Shown: positions 1-8,785, counted from the first letter of the stretch. The stretch: 59,754 nucleotides of DNA from DASZBX01 sp035943635 (GCA_035943635.1 DASZBX010000041.1:1-59754), one strand, 5' to 3'. A program made the numbers and translations. Notes: generated by a model from the letters alone, not told the origin.

Positions 1-30
1 GTCTTCTTGGGCGGTCTGCTCGCGACGCGT

Positions 31-622
31 GATGCTCAGGTGCGGGAGTTGACAGGGCCTGCCCGATACGTCGTTCTAAGCTTCGCCAGGGCCACCGAGG
101 ATCCGAAACCGACGGGAGAGTTGTGCGCGGCGAGCCGCGCAATCCCTCTAACTACCGCAGCAGTCGTGCGAACCATACTGCTGCTATGGCGAGCGGTAGT
201 TGCGCTGGGCAAGTGCTCGCGCGAGTGCGCTGTTTCGGCGGTTTGGTACATGCGGCTGGCGGCGCGCGGGCTGAGGGCGATGTGATATCCCGGGCTACTG
301 CTACTGCTACTGCTACTGCTACTGCTACTGCTACTGCTACTGCTACTGCTATTGGTGCAGTGGATCGCCCGCAGTGCTTCAGCCAGCTCTCGCCTTCCGC
401 ATATGCCAGGCTGCCGAAGCAGCGTACTCGTGCGCGTACTTGTCCAGCGAAACTGCGCGCGCCGTATCAGCTGTATGGCTCGCTCGACTGCTGCGGTAGT
501 TGAGGGGTCTGCGCGACTCTCGCGCAAGGCTGGGGCTGTGTCGGATCGGGATCCTCGGTGGCCCAGGCGGATCGTAGACTGCCGCACCGGGCAGGTCCTG
601 TCAACTCCCGCACTCGAGCTCA
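31..622. repeat. Long imperfect inverted repeat around a microsatellite
   Basis: Bases about 31-290 match the reverse complement of about 352-622 over nearly the whole length, by eye roughly three bases in four. Several blocks are near perfect: the outer GGGAGTTGACAGG block (46-58 against about 595-607), a GGCCACCGAGGATCC block, and CTACCGCAGCAG (about 153-164 against 488-500). The single-stranded loop would be the hexanucleotide array at 295-348. No open frame here looks like a protein; a poly-serine frame on the minus strand is only the translated microsatellite. The structure could be a decayed inverted duplication, a mobile-element relic or a large structured RNA. I cannot tell which. Confidence 0.75.
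295..348. repeat. Perfect hexanucleotide microsatellite, nine CTACTG units
   Basis: Nine uninterrupted copies of CTACTG run from 295 to 348, followed by a partial CTATT. Microsatellites of this length are uncommon in high-GC actinomycetes. The array sits exactly at the centre of the surrounding inverted repeat. Unit number is likely to vary between strains by slippage. Confidence 0.95.
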
Positions 623-654
623 GCGCCCGTGAGCGGACCGCCCAAAGTACCTGG

Positions 655-811
655 CCCGGGAGTTGATTGGGCCTGTCCGGTGTGGCAGGCTCCGGGCCGA
701 CTGGGGCGCCGAGGAGCCCGATCCGACACACCCAAAAGGTAACCCACCACCCAAAAAGACTGATCCATGGGGATCCTTGGGGGTTCCTGGCCCGCCGGAG
801 GCACAGCAGTA
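655..811 (+). repeat. Dispersed repeat, copy A
   Basis: Bases about 655-735 are a third, direct-orientation copy of the outer part of the preceding inverted repeat (GGGAGTTGAT..., then CGAGGAGCCCGATCCGACAC). They run into a block at 771-811, starting GGATCCTTGG, that recurs without mismatch over 41 bp in inverted orientation at 25397-25437. Weaker similarity extends on both sides of that core. No gene is visible between 623 and 914. Confidence 0.75.
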
Positions 812-914
812 GACGTAAGCTGACATGGCGGCGCAACCCCAAACGTCGACCATGAACCGAATCAGACCAGTTGCCGCCAACTACCAACAGACTCAGCTGT
901 CAACTATCGAAAGA

Positions 915-1361
915 CTACTGCCACCCCTCCAGAATCACCTGCGGCCGCCCGCCGCCGAGATATGCGTTCAAGACCGACTGCGCGACAGGAACCAAAGGCT
1001 CCGGCAACGAGCTGATGTCGACCCACTCCAGCCGATCGTGCTTCTCCGGTTCGGCATTGACCAGCTCACCGGACCACTCGTGCGTCACGAACAGAATCCC
1101 CACCCACCCGTTCGGAGCCTCAACGCCCCAAGCGCCATGCGCGACCTGGGCCAGGCGGAGCGAATCGACCACGACCACCAGCCCGGTTTCCTCCTCCAAC
1201 TCCCGCACTGCTGTCGTGGACACCGGTTCGCCAGGGTCGGACTTGCCGACTGGGATATCCCAGCTACCGCGTCCGAACTTTGCCCTCGGGCCGCGGCGCA
1301 GTAGCAGGATTCGATCAGTGGTGAGATCGTGCACGATGACGCCGGCAGACAGTAGGGCCAT
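915..1361 (-). CDS. Nudix hydrolase
   Basis: A 148-residue protein of the size of a minimal Nudix domain. The Nudix box is intact: G-x5-E-x7-R-E-L-x-E-E-x-G-L is visible in GKSDPGE followed by RELEEETGL. Such enzymes hydrolyse nucleoside diphosphates linked to another group and need Mg2+ held by the box glutamates; the substrate cannot be read from sequence. I chose the ATG at 1361 because the upstream extension is low-complexity Ser/Thr and would overlap the start of the divergent oxidoreductase. The ribosome site before it is weak (GAAAAG). Confidence 0.85.
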   Translation of the reverse strand: MALLSAGVIVHDLTTDRILLLRRGPRAKFGRGSWDIPVGKSDPGEPVSTTAVRELEEETGLVVVVDSLRLAQVAHGAWGVEAPNGWVGILFVTHEWSGELVNAEPEKHDRLEWVDISSLPEPLVPVAQSVLNAYLGGGRPQVILEGWQ

Positions 1362-1455
1362 CGACTTTTCGGCTGCGGGTAGCGGGGGTGTCCCGTGACT
1401 TGTCCATTGTGGAGATCCGTTCTGGCAACTACGGCTATTGGTTGTGGAGGGTGAT

Positions 1456-2637
1456 GTGGAGACTGCTGTCGAAGTGGGTGCTGACGTCGCTGAGGTTAGA
1501 TCCATTGTCATTATCGGGGCGGGGATTGTCGGCGCGTCGGTGGCTTACCACGTGGCGCGTCTCGGGCTGCCGGTGACCCTGATCGACCAGGCGTCGTCGG
1601 TGGCCGCAGGTGTGACGGGTGGTTCGTTTGCATGGATTGGCGCTACTGCGGGTGGCGGCTGGCCGGGTGGGAGTGACGACCTGCGTGGGGAAGTCCTCGC
1701 GGACTGGCGGCGGCTGGAGGCGGAGGTGCCGGGCGTTGCCGTTCGGTGGACGGGGTCGCTGATTCCGATCGAGGATGATGCGGCAGGTGGGAGTGGGCAG
1801 GGCTTGCAGATGGAGGAAGCCGGGGGTGACTTGGAGGCGGGGCAGCATCTGATCGGGCGTGGCGAGATCGCGGCGCTTGAACCGAATCTCCGGGTTTTAC
1901 CGGAGCGGGCCGTGTCCATCCCGTCTGACGGGGGCGTGGATCCGACTGAGGTGACTGAGGCGCTTGTGGCGGCGGCTCGTCGGCTTGGTGCGCGGGTGGT
2001 GTTGGGTGCAGGTGCGGCGTCGTTGAAGACTGTGGACGATGGCCGGGTTGTCGGGGTGGAGTCCTCGGCTAGATTCCATCCCGCCACTACGGTCGTGTTG
2101 GCTGCGGGCACGGGGATCCCGGCGCTGTGCGCGCCGCTGGGCGTCGAGGTGGTGGTTGACGCGTCTCCTGCGTTTCGGATGAGCGCGGCTGCTCCGGCTG
2201 GGTTGGTGCGGACGATCTTTGTGGGATCGGACTTCGAAGTCCGTGAGGTGCGGGACGAGGTGTTGTTGGTGACGGCCCCGCTCTCGGAGGAAAGGGATGG
2301 GGCTGCGGAATTGGCGGAGTCTGCGGAGCGCGCAGAGTCGGCGGCGCTTGAGCAGCTTGCCGGGGAAACAACGGATCGGGTTCGGTCTACATTCGGGGAG
2401 AAGTCGATCCGGCTGCTGGAGTATCAGGTCGGCTGGCGCCCGGTTCCGCCAGGCGGACCCGTCATCGGATACCTGACACCCGATAAATCCGTCTATGTCG
2501 CCGTCATGAACTCCGCGGTTACTCTCGCCCCAACCATCGGCCGCCTGATCGCGGACGAGCTCGTGACCGGCCGCATCGCGCCTGAATTAGCCCGCTGTCG
2601 CCTACCTGCGCCCGCCTCCGACCCCGGTTCGCGGTGA
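1456..2637 (+). CDS. FAD-dependent oxidoreductase (DAO/DadA superfamily)
   Basis: About 393 residues. The N-terminus carries a Rossmann dinucleotide-binding site: a hydrophobic strand, then GAGIVGAS, and an acidic residue (LIDQA) about 30 residues later that would hold the ribose. The C-terminus has the GWRPVPPGGPVIG pattern typical of glycine/D-amino-acid oxidase relatives that oxidise amines or amino acids with FAD. The start is uncertain: GGAGGG at 1446-1451 fits the GTG at 1456, while a TTG at 1438 adds six residues. It is divergent from the Nudix gene with under 100 bp between them. Its codons are richer in G/T-ending forms than those of efeO downstream. Confidence 0.8.
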   Translation: METAVEVGADVAEVRSIVIIGAGIVGASVAYHVARLGLPVTLIDQASSVAAGVTGGSFAWIGATAGGGWPGGSDDLRGEVLADWRRLEAEVPGVAVRWTGSLIPIEDDAAGGSGQGLQMEEAGGDLEAGQHLIGRGEIAALEPNLRVLPERAVSIPSDGGVDPTEVTEALVAAARRLGARVVLGAGAASLKTVDDGRVVGVESSARFHPATTVVLAAGTGIPALCAPLGVEVVVDASPAFRMSAAAPAGLVRTIFVGSDFEVREVRDEVLLVTAPLSEERDGAAELAESAERAESAALEQLAGETTDRVRSTFGEKSIRLLEYQVGWRPVPPGGPVIGYLTPDKSVYVAVMNSAVTLAPTIGRLIADELVTGRIAPELARCRLPAPASDPGSR

Positions 2638-2770
2638 AGCAACACCTGGTGAAGAGAGGGTGAATTCCACTGCCTCAGACCGGCCTCTCCCTACCCGGTG
2701 CCTTAGTCTCGTCTCGGACCCGGTACAGGCTCCGGGATCCGTGATCAGCACGAAGGAGAGCGGCCGGAAT

Positions 2771-4015
2771 ATGGGATCTGTCTTGCCCAGGGTGGCGGGT
2801 CCGCGGACGACGCTCGCCTTGACGGCCGTCGTGGTCCTCGCGGCCGCGGTCGTGGGGGCCGGGAAATCCGCGGCGGCTCCGGCGCCGTACTCGGGGTTGA
2901 CCGGGCCGACCGGGTCGTTGCTGGTGGACGTCTACGACTGCGGCGCCAACTGGACCTCGGCAACCCCGGGGCAGCAGACGCTGACCCTCTACAACGACGG
3001 CACTCAGGCTGCCGAAGTCGACCTCGTGAACCCGAAGAACGGTGCGGTGTACGGCGAGTTCGTCGGGCTCGGGCCGGAGACGTCGGACCAGATGAGCGTG
3101 AACCTCGGCGACGGCGACTACGCCTTCTACTGCGTGCCCGCCGACGCCGACCCGGTAACCGGGCCGACCGTGCACGTGAGCGGCGCGACTGCCGCGCAGA
3201 CCGCTGCGGCTACGCCCGGTGTGGTCCCGGTGACCCGGCAGGACATGACAGTGCTGGCCAAGCAATACGAGGCCTACGTCACCGCCGGGCTCAACACCCT
3301 GCTATCTGAGGTACAACAGCTGAGCACTGACATCGCAGCCGGGAATCTGGCCGCTGCGCGTACGGACTGGCTGACCGCGCACATGCAGTACAACCGGCTC
3401 GGCGGCGCGTACGACGCGTTCGGCGACCTGGGCGACAGCATCGACGGGCTGGCGACCGACCTGCCCGGCGGCGTGAACGGCTCCTCGTTCGCGGGCTTCC
3501 ACCGGATCGAGCTCGGGTTGTGGAGCGGGCAGAGCGCGGCCGCGCTGGCCGGGCCGGCCTCCGGCCTGGTCGCGAACGTCCAGTCGCTGATCGCTGCGTT
3601 CCCGACCGAGCAGGTGGACCCGCTGGACGTCGGGTTGCGTACGCACGAGATCCTCGAGGACGCGGTGCGGTTCGAGCTCAGCGGGCAGAGCGACGAGGGC
3701 AGCGATACTAGCCTGGCGACGGTCAGCGCGAACATCGACGGCACGGAAACCCTGCTCAGCATCCTCACGCCCACGCTGACGCCGCGCTACCCGGCCCTGC
3801 CGCAAGTCCAGGCGGCGCTGGCCCACCTGCGCACGCTGGTCGACGCGCAGCACGCGGCGGACGGGACGTGGACGCCGCTGAGCCAGCTGACCGAAGCGCA
3901 GCGTGAGGCGATCAACTCGGCCGCGGGGAACGCGGTGGAACTGCTCGCGCCGATCGCGACGATCTGTGAGCCGCGGATGACCGGTCCGGCTGGTGGGTCG
4001 GACGCGGGATCGTGA
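2771..4015 (+). CDS. efeO: Iron uptake system lipoprotein/periplasmic component EfeO
   Basis: A 414-residue exported protein. A hydrophobic signal segment lies at residues about 12-32. A cupredoxin-like domain follows (VYDCGANWTSATPGQQTLTL to about residue 135), then an imelysin/M75 domain with the HxxE signature (FHRIELGLW) that coordinates iron. This two-domain order is that of EfeO, which collects ferric iron outside the membrane in the EfeUOB system. The ATG at 2771 is preceded by AAGGAG twelve bases upstream; an earlier in-frame start would only add non-signal sequence. The stop overlaps the start of efeB by four bases, so the two are co-translated. Confidence 0.93.
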   Translation: MGSVLPRVAGPRTTLALTAVVVLAAAVVGAGKSAAAPAPYSGLTGPTGSLLVDVYDCGANWTSATPGQQTLTLYNDGTQAAEVDLVNPKNGAVYGEFVGLGPETSDQMSVNLGDGDYAFYCVPADADPVTGPTVHVSGATAAQTAAATPGVVPVTRQDMTVLAKQYEAYVTAGLNTLLSEVQQLSTDIAAGNLAAARTDWLTAHMQYNRLGGAYDAFGDLGDSIDGLATDLPGGVNGSSFAGFHRIELGLWSGQSAAALAGPASGLVANVQSLIAAFPTEQVDPLDVGLRTHEILEDAVRFELSGQSDEGSDTSLATVSANIDGTETLLSILTPTLTPRYPALPQVQAALAHLRTLVDAQHAADGTWTPLSQLTEAQREAINSAAGNAVELLAPIATICEPRMTGPAGGSDAGS

Positions 4016-5403
4016 ACGAGACTGTGGATGGGGACGGTAACGCGGACGTGAGCGGGCAGATGAAGACGAACTCGAACTCCGACGGCGCGGGCGCAGATGT
4101 GGGCGTAGACGCGAAGCCGGTAACCGTTTCGCAACCGGATGGCGGCGACAACGCCACGGTCGGCGGCGCCGCGCCGGTGCGTCGCCGGTCGCTGCTGCGT
4201 GCGGCAGGGCTGGGCGGTGCGGCGGTGGCTGCGGCGGGTGCGGGGACCGGGTATCTGGCCTCGCGCAGCATCGCGGCCGCGGACGCCGCGCCGGACGGGC
4301 CGGCCTTCCACGGCGCGCACCAGGCCGCGATCCTGCGTTCGCCCGCGCCCGGAACGGCGACGATCCTGCTCGGGTTGGACGTGACCGCCGCCGACCGGGC
4401 CGGTCTGACCACCCTGCTGCGGACCCTGACCGATCGGGCCGTGTTCCTCACCTCGGGCGGGACCCCGCAGCCGTTGGGCGTGTCCGCGCCGCCGTCGGAC
4501 TCCGGGACGCTCGGCGCGTCCGTCGTGGCCGACAATCTCACCTTCACGCTCGGTGTCGGCGCCTCGCTGTTCGACGACCGGTTCGGCCTGGCCTCGCGCA
4601 AACCCGCCGGGCTGACGCCGATGCCGGTGTTCCCGAACGACGACCTCGACGCAGCGTACTGCCACGGCGACCTGAGCCTGCAGCTGGCCGCGGACAATCA
4701 GGACACTGTGCTGCACGCGCTGCGCGACGTCACCAAGCACATCCGCGGCACGGCCCAGATCCGGTGGCGGATCGACGGATTCGTCAGCCCGCCGCGGCCG
4801 AGCGGCACCCCGCGCAACCACTTCGGGTTCAAGGACGGGATCGCGAACCCGGACGTGGCCGACGCGTCGTCGATGAACCGGCTGGTCTGGGCGGACACCT
4901 CGGCCGGGCAGCCGGCCTGGACCGCCGGGGGCAGCTACCAGGTGGTCCGGCTGATCAGGATGCTGACCGAGTTCTGGGACCGGGTCTCGCTCAGCGAGCA
5001 GGAGAACATGTTCGGCCGGCGCCGGGACTCCGGGGCGCCGATGACCGGCGGCGGGGAGACGGACGCGCCGAACTACGCCAACGATCCGACCGGCGAGACG
5101 ATCCCGCTGACCGCGCACATCCGGCTGGCCAACCCGCGCACGCCGAAGGACGCGGACAGCCAGATCCTGCGCCGCGGCTTCAACTACGACCTGGGCGTGG
5201 ACGAGGTCGGGAACCTGAACCTGGGCCTGATCTTCACCTGCTACCAGCAGGACACCCAGCGCCAGTTCGAGGCGGTGCAGGGGCGGCTGGACGGCGAGCC
5301 GCTGGACGACTACATCTCGCCGTTCGGCGGCGGGTACTTCTTCGCGCTGCCTGGAGTCTCGGCGTCCGGGAACGACTTCTTCGGCTCGGCCCTGGTGGCC
5401 TGA
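4012..5403 (+). CDS. efeB: Tat-exported Dyp-type heme peroxidase EfeB
   Basis: A 463-residue deferrochelatase/peroxidase. A twin-arginine signal (VRRRSLLRAAGLGG) sits at residues about 56-69 after an unusually long, Asp/Gly-rich n-region; a downstream ATG at 4060 would shorten it. The Dyp signature GxxDG is seen as GFKDGIANP, and HIRLANPR carries the likely proximal heme histidine. The enzyme releases iron from heme or oxidises Fe(II) outside the cell and passes it to EfeO. GTG at 4012 overlaps the efeO stop. The permease EfeU, normally the third member, is not next to the pair. Confidence 0.93.
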   Translation: MNETVDGDGNADVSGQMKTNSNSDGAGADVGVDAKPVTVSQPDGGDNATVGGAAPVRRRSLLRAAGLGGAAVAAAGAGTGYLASRSIAAADAAPDGPAFHGAHQAAILRSPAPGTATILLGLDVTAADRAGLTTLLRTLTDRAVFLTSGGTPQPLGVSAPPSDSGTLGASVVADNLTFTLGVGASLFDDRFGLASRKPAGLTPMPVFPNDDLDAAYCHGDLSLQLAADNQDTVLHALRDVTKHIRGTAQIRWRIDGFVSPPRPSGTPRNHFGFKDGIANPDVADASSMNRLVWADTSAGQPAWTAGGSYQVVRLIRMLTEFWDRVSLSEQENMFGRRRDSGAPMTGGGETDAPNYANDPTGETIPLTAHIRLANPRTPKDADSQILRRGFNYDLGVDEVGNLNLGLIFTCYQQDTQRQFEAVQGRLDGEPLDDYISPFGGGYFFALPGVSASGNDFFGSALVA

Positions 5404-5522
5404 CCGGGAGCACGCGGCTGCGGTGGTGAGAGCGGCGGCGGCGCGCAGTACTCTGGGGGCCGCCCGTGCTCGACGCGTCGAGAGCCGCGCGCCCTGCCCA
5501 CGCCCGACATCTGGAGAACAGC

Positions 5523-5918
5523 GTGAAACTGACCGAAGACGTGATCGAGCTGCTGAAGCGGCCGAGCCTGTGCTACCTGGCCACCACGATGCCGGACGGG
5601 TCGCCGCAGCTGACCCAGACCTGGGTCGACACGGACGGCGAGCACGTCCTGATCAACAGCGTACTGACTCACGTCAAGACCAGGAACATCCAGCGCGACC
5701 GGCGGGTGGCGCTGACCGTCACCGATCCGGAGAACCTGCACCGGTACGTGCAGATTCGCGGGCGGGTGCTGGAGATCCGGACCGAGGGCGCGGTCGAGCA
5801 CATCGAGGAACTGGCCCAGCGCTACCTCGGCGGGCCGTACCCCTGGTTCGGCGGGCGCGAGCAGGTGCGGGTCGTCTTCGTGATCGAACCCGAGCGGGTC
5901 GGCGCAGTGGGGCGTTAG
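5523..5918 (+). CDS. PPOX-class F420-dependent oxidoreductase
   Basis: A 131-residue split-barrel protein of the pyridoxamine-phosphate-oxidase-like family. The opening (RPSLCYLATTMPDGSPQLT) and the middle (NIQRDRRVALTVTDPEN) are typical of actinobacterial F420- or FMN-binding PPOX proteins. It probably reduces a small substrate with F420H2, but the substrate cannot be predicted. The GTG at 5523 has GGAG six bases upstream; a longer frame from 5466 starts in sequence that does not look like the family. It lies 119 bases after efeB on the same strand, with no terminator obvious between them. Confidence 0.85.
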   Translation: MKLTEDVIELLKRPSLCYLATTMPDGSPQLTQTWVDTDGEHVLINSVLTHVKTRNIQRDRRVALTVTDPENLHRYVQIRGRVLEIRTEGAVEHIEELAQRYLGGPYPWFGGREQVRVVFVIEPERVGAVGR

Positions 5919-6728
5919 AAACCCGGCGTACGGCCAGAAATCGCTCCATCCGCTCGGATGGCCGGACGAGTGATCGTGGGGGCGGGACGGCTGTGACGAA
6001 ATTGGTATGTAGTTGCGCAAGCGAGCATCACGGGGCGGGACCGAGGTCTTTCGGGTTCGCCCCGCGTCGCATTGCGGCTGTCGACGATCTCCATGCGCCG
6101 GGCCCGGAATGATCCGCGCGGGGCTGTGCACGGAAGATCATCAGAGCGAAGGCCTGTGAAATAGACCAGAGCACATATGCCGTGCGCTGTCATCCCGTCG
6201 ACACAATTCACCTGCTGTTTATTGCGCAATCGTGCGGATGATCTCGACGCCGCACATGCCGCGAGCCATAGATCGATCATGCGCGGTAAGATCGTTCCGA
6301 GGGGTGTCAGTCAGATGATCTATCCGCGATAGACGGCCTGGTCGGACGCTACCAGTCGGTAGCCGACCGGCCTGCGCACTCCCTATCGGCCGTGCCGAAA
6401 GTGTAACCAGGGCAGGGGATCCGGCCCGCGACCCCTGGTGCCCGAGGCCCCGCACACCTGTATGCACAATCGGTAGCGGCTCGGAAACAGGGCCGGAATT
6501 AGCCGGACACCGCGGCGTGGAACGGTTCGCGTGTTCGTCGAACTCACACCACGAACTGCACAATCGCAGCAGTGAACATATGTACGTAATGCACAGTGCT
6601 TGGCGGCCGTCGCCACCATCATCAGTGCCCGAGCGCCCGGCCGCCTTCACTGTCGACCGCACCGGAAGCCCGGGACCGTTTCCGACGGGCCGCGTCGTCC
6701 ATCCGTTCCGGTTCGACAGGAGCATGCG
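5919..6728. other. 810-bp gap, no convincing gene
   Basis: Open frames on both strands here lack family resemblance and coding-like third-position bias. GC content is lower than in the flanking genes, especially 6120-6620. The part nearest the transporter gene probably holds its promoter: a -10-like TACGTAAT lies near 6583-6594, which would give a leader of about 130 bases. A candidate nitrogen-regulator site is listed separately. I see no RNA gene. Confidence 0.5.
6473..6488 (+). promoter_or_regulatory. Candidate GlnR site upstream of amt
   Basis: GTAGC, six bases, then GAAAC. The actinobacterial GlnR consensus is GTnAC-N6-GAAAC, so one base of ten differs. It lies about 240 bp before the ammonium transporter start, a gene that GlnR controls in Streptomyces. 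The usual second pair of half-sites is not evident, so this is tentative. Confidence 0.3.
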
Positions 6729-8198
6729 ATGCTACATAGCGGTTATATCCCCTACCCGGCCACCGGCTATTCCTCCGGCGACGCGTCCTGGCAGCTGACC
6801 GCCGCCACCCTGGTCGGTCTGATGAGCCTGCCCGGCCTGGCCGTGCTGTACGGCGGCCTGGTGCAGAAGAAGTGGGCCGTCAACACGATGCTGATGGCCT
6901 TCTCGGCCTTCTCCCTGGTGCTGGTGGTCTGGTGCCTGTGGGGCTTCAACATGGGCTTCGGCCAGCCGTGGATCAAGACCACGGTCAACGGCGCGGCCAG
7001 CGGCTTCCTGGGCAAGCCGAGCACCTCGCTCGGCGTCGGCCAGGAGAACCAGGCGAACATCCCGCTGCTGGACGGGCTGATGCCGCCGTTCAACTTCTCC
7101 CAGTCGGCGCTGTTCTACTTCCAGTTCGTGTTCGCCGCGATCACCCCGCTGCTGTGGCTCGGCAGCGTGCTGGGCCGGATGAGCTTCAAGGCCTGGCTGG
7201 TCGTCGTGCCGCTGTGGACGACGATCGTCTACTGCGTCGACGCCTTCATGCTCTGGGGCGGCGGCTTCTGGGCCGGCAAGGGCGCCGTGGACTACTCCGG
7301 CGGGTACGTCATCCACCTGTCGGCCGGCACCGCGGGCTTCGTCGCCGCTGCCACCATCGGCCCGCGGCTGAAGAAGGACCGGGACCACGGCGTCCCGAAC
7401 AACCTCCTGCTGTGCGCGACCGGAGCCGGCATCCTGTGGCTCGGCTGGAACGGGTTCAACGGCGGCGACCCCTACTTCGCCGGGCCCGACGCCGCCGCGG
7501 CCGTGGTCAACACCAACATCTGCACCGCGTTGGCCCTGCTGACCTGGCTGCTGATGGACATGTGGTTCAGCAAGTCCAAGAAGCCGACCCTGCTCGGCGC
7601 GATCAACGGCATGATCGTCGGCCTGGTCACGATCACCCCGGCCGCCGGGTACGTCAACGGCGGCGGCGCGATCGCGCTCGGCGTGATCACCTCGGTCATC
7701 GTCTGGCTGGCCTGGTACAAGCTGTCCAAGGTCTGGATCTTCGCCAAGGTCGACGACGCGCTCGGCGTGGTCTACACCCACGGCATCGCCGGCCTGACCG
7801 GCGGCCTGCTGGTCGGCGTCTTCGCCGACCCGAACATGACCGTGTACTACGGCGGCAAGGGCACCTCGAACTTCGGCGTGACCGGCCTGCTCTACGGCAA
7901 CCACTCCTTCCACCAGCTGTTCATGCAGCTCGGGGCGGCGGCCACGGTCATCGTGTGGACCGGCGTGATGACCTTCGTGATCCTCAGGGTGGTCGGACTG
8001 TTCATCAAACTACGACTACCGGACGACGTCCTGGAGACCGGCGACCTCGCCGTGCACGACGAGGAGGTCTACCCGGACGAGGGCCTGACCGCGGTCGGCG
8101 CCGTCGCGGAGGTGACCGCGGCTGCCGCGGCCGCCGCCGAGTACGAGTCCACCCCGCCGGTGGTCTCGGCCGAGACGGATCCCGCCACCGCGGACTGA
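6729..8198 (+). CDS. amt: Ammonium transporter (Amt family)
   Basis: A 489-residue membrane protein with about eleven hydrophobic helices. Family landmarks include LPGLAVLYGGLVQKK in the first helix, an aspartate in the periplasmic vestibule region (VVNTNICTALALLTWLLMDM), the conserved pore histidines (DDALGVVYTHGIAGLTGG; HSFHQLFMQLGAAA) and a GWNGFNGGD loop. It conducts ammonia/ammonium inward. AGGAG at 6718-6722 is six bases before the ATG. The cytosolic C-terminus ends in an Ala/Glu/Val-rich tail of about 40 residues. It is followed by a PII gene, the common amtB-glnK order. Confidence 0.95.
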   Translation: MLHSGYIPYPATGYSSGDASWQLTAATLVGLMSLPGLAVLYGGLVQKKWAVNTMLMAFSAFSLVLVVWCLWGFNMGFGQPWIKTTVNGAASGFLGKPSTSLGVGQENQANIPLLDGLMPPFNFSQSALFYFQFVFAAITPLLWLGSVLGRMSFKAWLVVVPLWTTIVYCVDAFMLWGGGFWAGKGAVDYSGGYVIHLSAGTAGFVAAATIGPRLKKDRDHGVPNNLLLCATGAGILWLGWNGFNGGDPYFAGPDAAAAVVNTNICTALALLTWLLMDMWFSKSKKPTLLGAINGMIVGLVTITPAAGYVNGGGAIALGVITSVIVWLAWYKLSKVWIFAKVDDALGVVYTHGIAGLTGGLLVGVFADPNMTVYYGGKGTSNFGVTGLLYGNHSFHQLFMQLGAAATVIVWTGVMTFVILRVVGLFIKLRLPDDVLETGDLAVHDEEVYPDEGLTAVGAVAEVTAAAAAAAEYESTPPVVSAETDPATAD

Positions 8199-8205
8199 CC
8201 CGGCC

Positions 8206-8253
8206 CGGGCGGGGCCCGCGCAGCCGGCGCACCGGCCGCGCGGACCCCGCCCG
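8206..8253 (+). terminator. Intercistronic hairpin between amt and the PII gene
   Basis: Bases 8206-8221 pair with 8238-8253 over 16 positions with one mismatch (CGGGCGGGGCCCGCGC type stem) around a 16-base loop. No T-run follows. It may attenuate read-through or stabilise the upstream amt mRNA, so that PII is made at a different level. Confidence 0.6.
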
Positions 8254-8292
8254 CGTTCCCCCGTCCGGCCAGACCGAAGGGTTGGCGGCACC

Positions 8293-8628
8293 ATGCGACT
8301 GATCACCGCGATCATCCGACCGGCCAAGCTCGACACGGTGCACCGCGCGCTCGCGGCCTTCGGGGCCACCGGGCTCACCGCCACCGAGATCTTCGCGGCG
8401 ACCCTGTGGAACCGGCATCTGGAGGTGTACCGCGGCGCGGTCATGGTGGCCGACACGGTGGCCCGGATCCGGATCGAGGTGCTGGTGGAGACGCCGGACT
8501 GCCAGGACCTGGCCGAGCTGCTGCACCGGGTCTGCGCGACCGGCCGGGGCGGGGACGACACCTTCGAACTCTGGGTGACCTCGGTGGACACGGTGATCCG
8601 GATCCGCTCGGGAGAGCACTCGGTGTAG
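8293..8628 (+). CDS. Divergent PII-family protein (GlnK/GlnB-like)
   Basis: A 111-residue protein of exact PII length. It keeps the opening MRLITAIIRPAKLD, EVYRG at the T-loop and the closing VIRIRSGE. The signalling positions differ from canonical PII: residue 51, the modified Tyr, is Met (codon 8443-8445); the stretch equivalent to GFGRQKG is AATLWNR, so Gln39 is lost; and TGKIGDGK is TGRGGDDT, so Lys90 and Gly89 are lost. These residues contact ATP, Mg2+ and 2-oxoglutarate. It probably still blocks the Amt pore but may not sense 2-oxoglutarate normally or be adenylylated at Tyr51. Confidence 0.9.
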   Translation: MRLITAIIRPAKLDTVHRALAAFGATGLTATEIFAATLWNRHLEVYRGAVMVADTVARIRIEVLVETPDCQDLAELLHRVCATGRGGDDTFELWVTSVDTVIRIRSGEHSV

Positions 8629-8785
8629 TACTCAGAGACAGAGCGAGTCAGCCGTCGAGGACGAGCCGGTCAGGATTCGTAGTCTCCCGCCGTGTCCTGA
8701 CGACCGCGGAGTACGGCTGCTGCTACGTTCGGGGAGACGTACACCGTGCTTCGTCACCCGGGAGCCGCCGCGCCGGCGATCCGCG

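Noticed and set aside
36..887. 283-codon open frame with a poly-Ser tract on the minus strand
   Set aside because: It is the translated microsatellite and inverted repeat; no start signal, no family motif, and GC-rich DNA gives long open frames by chance.
2638..2770. DmdR/IdeR iron box before efeO
   Set aside because: No TTAGGTTAGGCTAACCTAA-like sequence could be found; iron control is plausible but not visible.
6390..6410. Second GlnR site (GTTAC on the minus strand near 6403)
   Set aside because: The partner half-site is GGCAC rather than GAAAC, with two mismatches.
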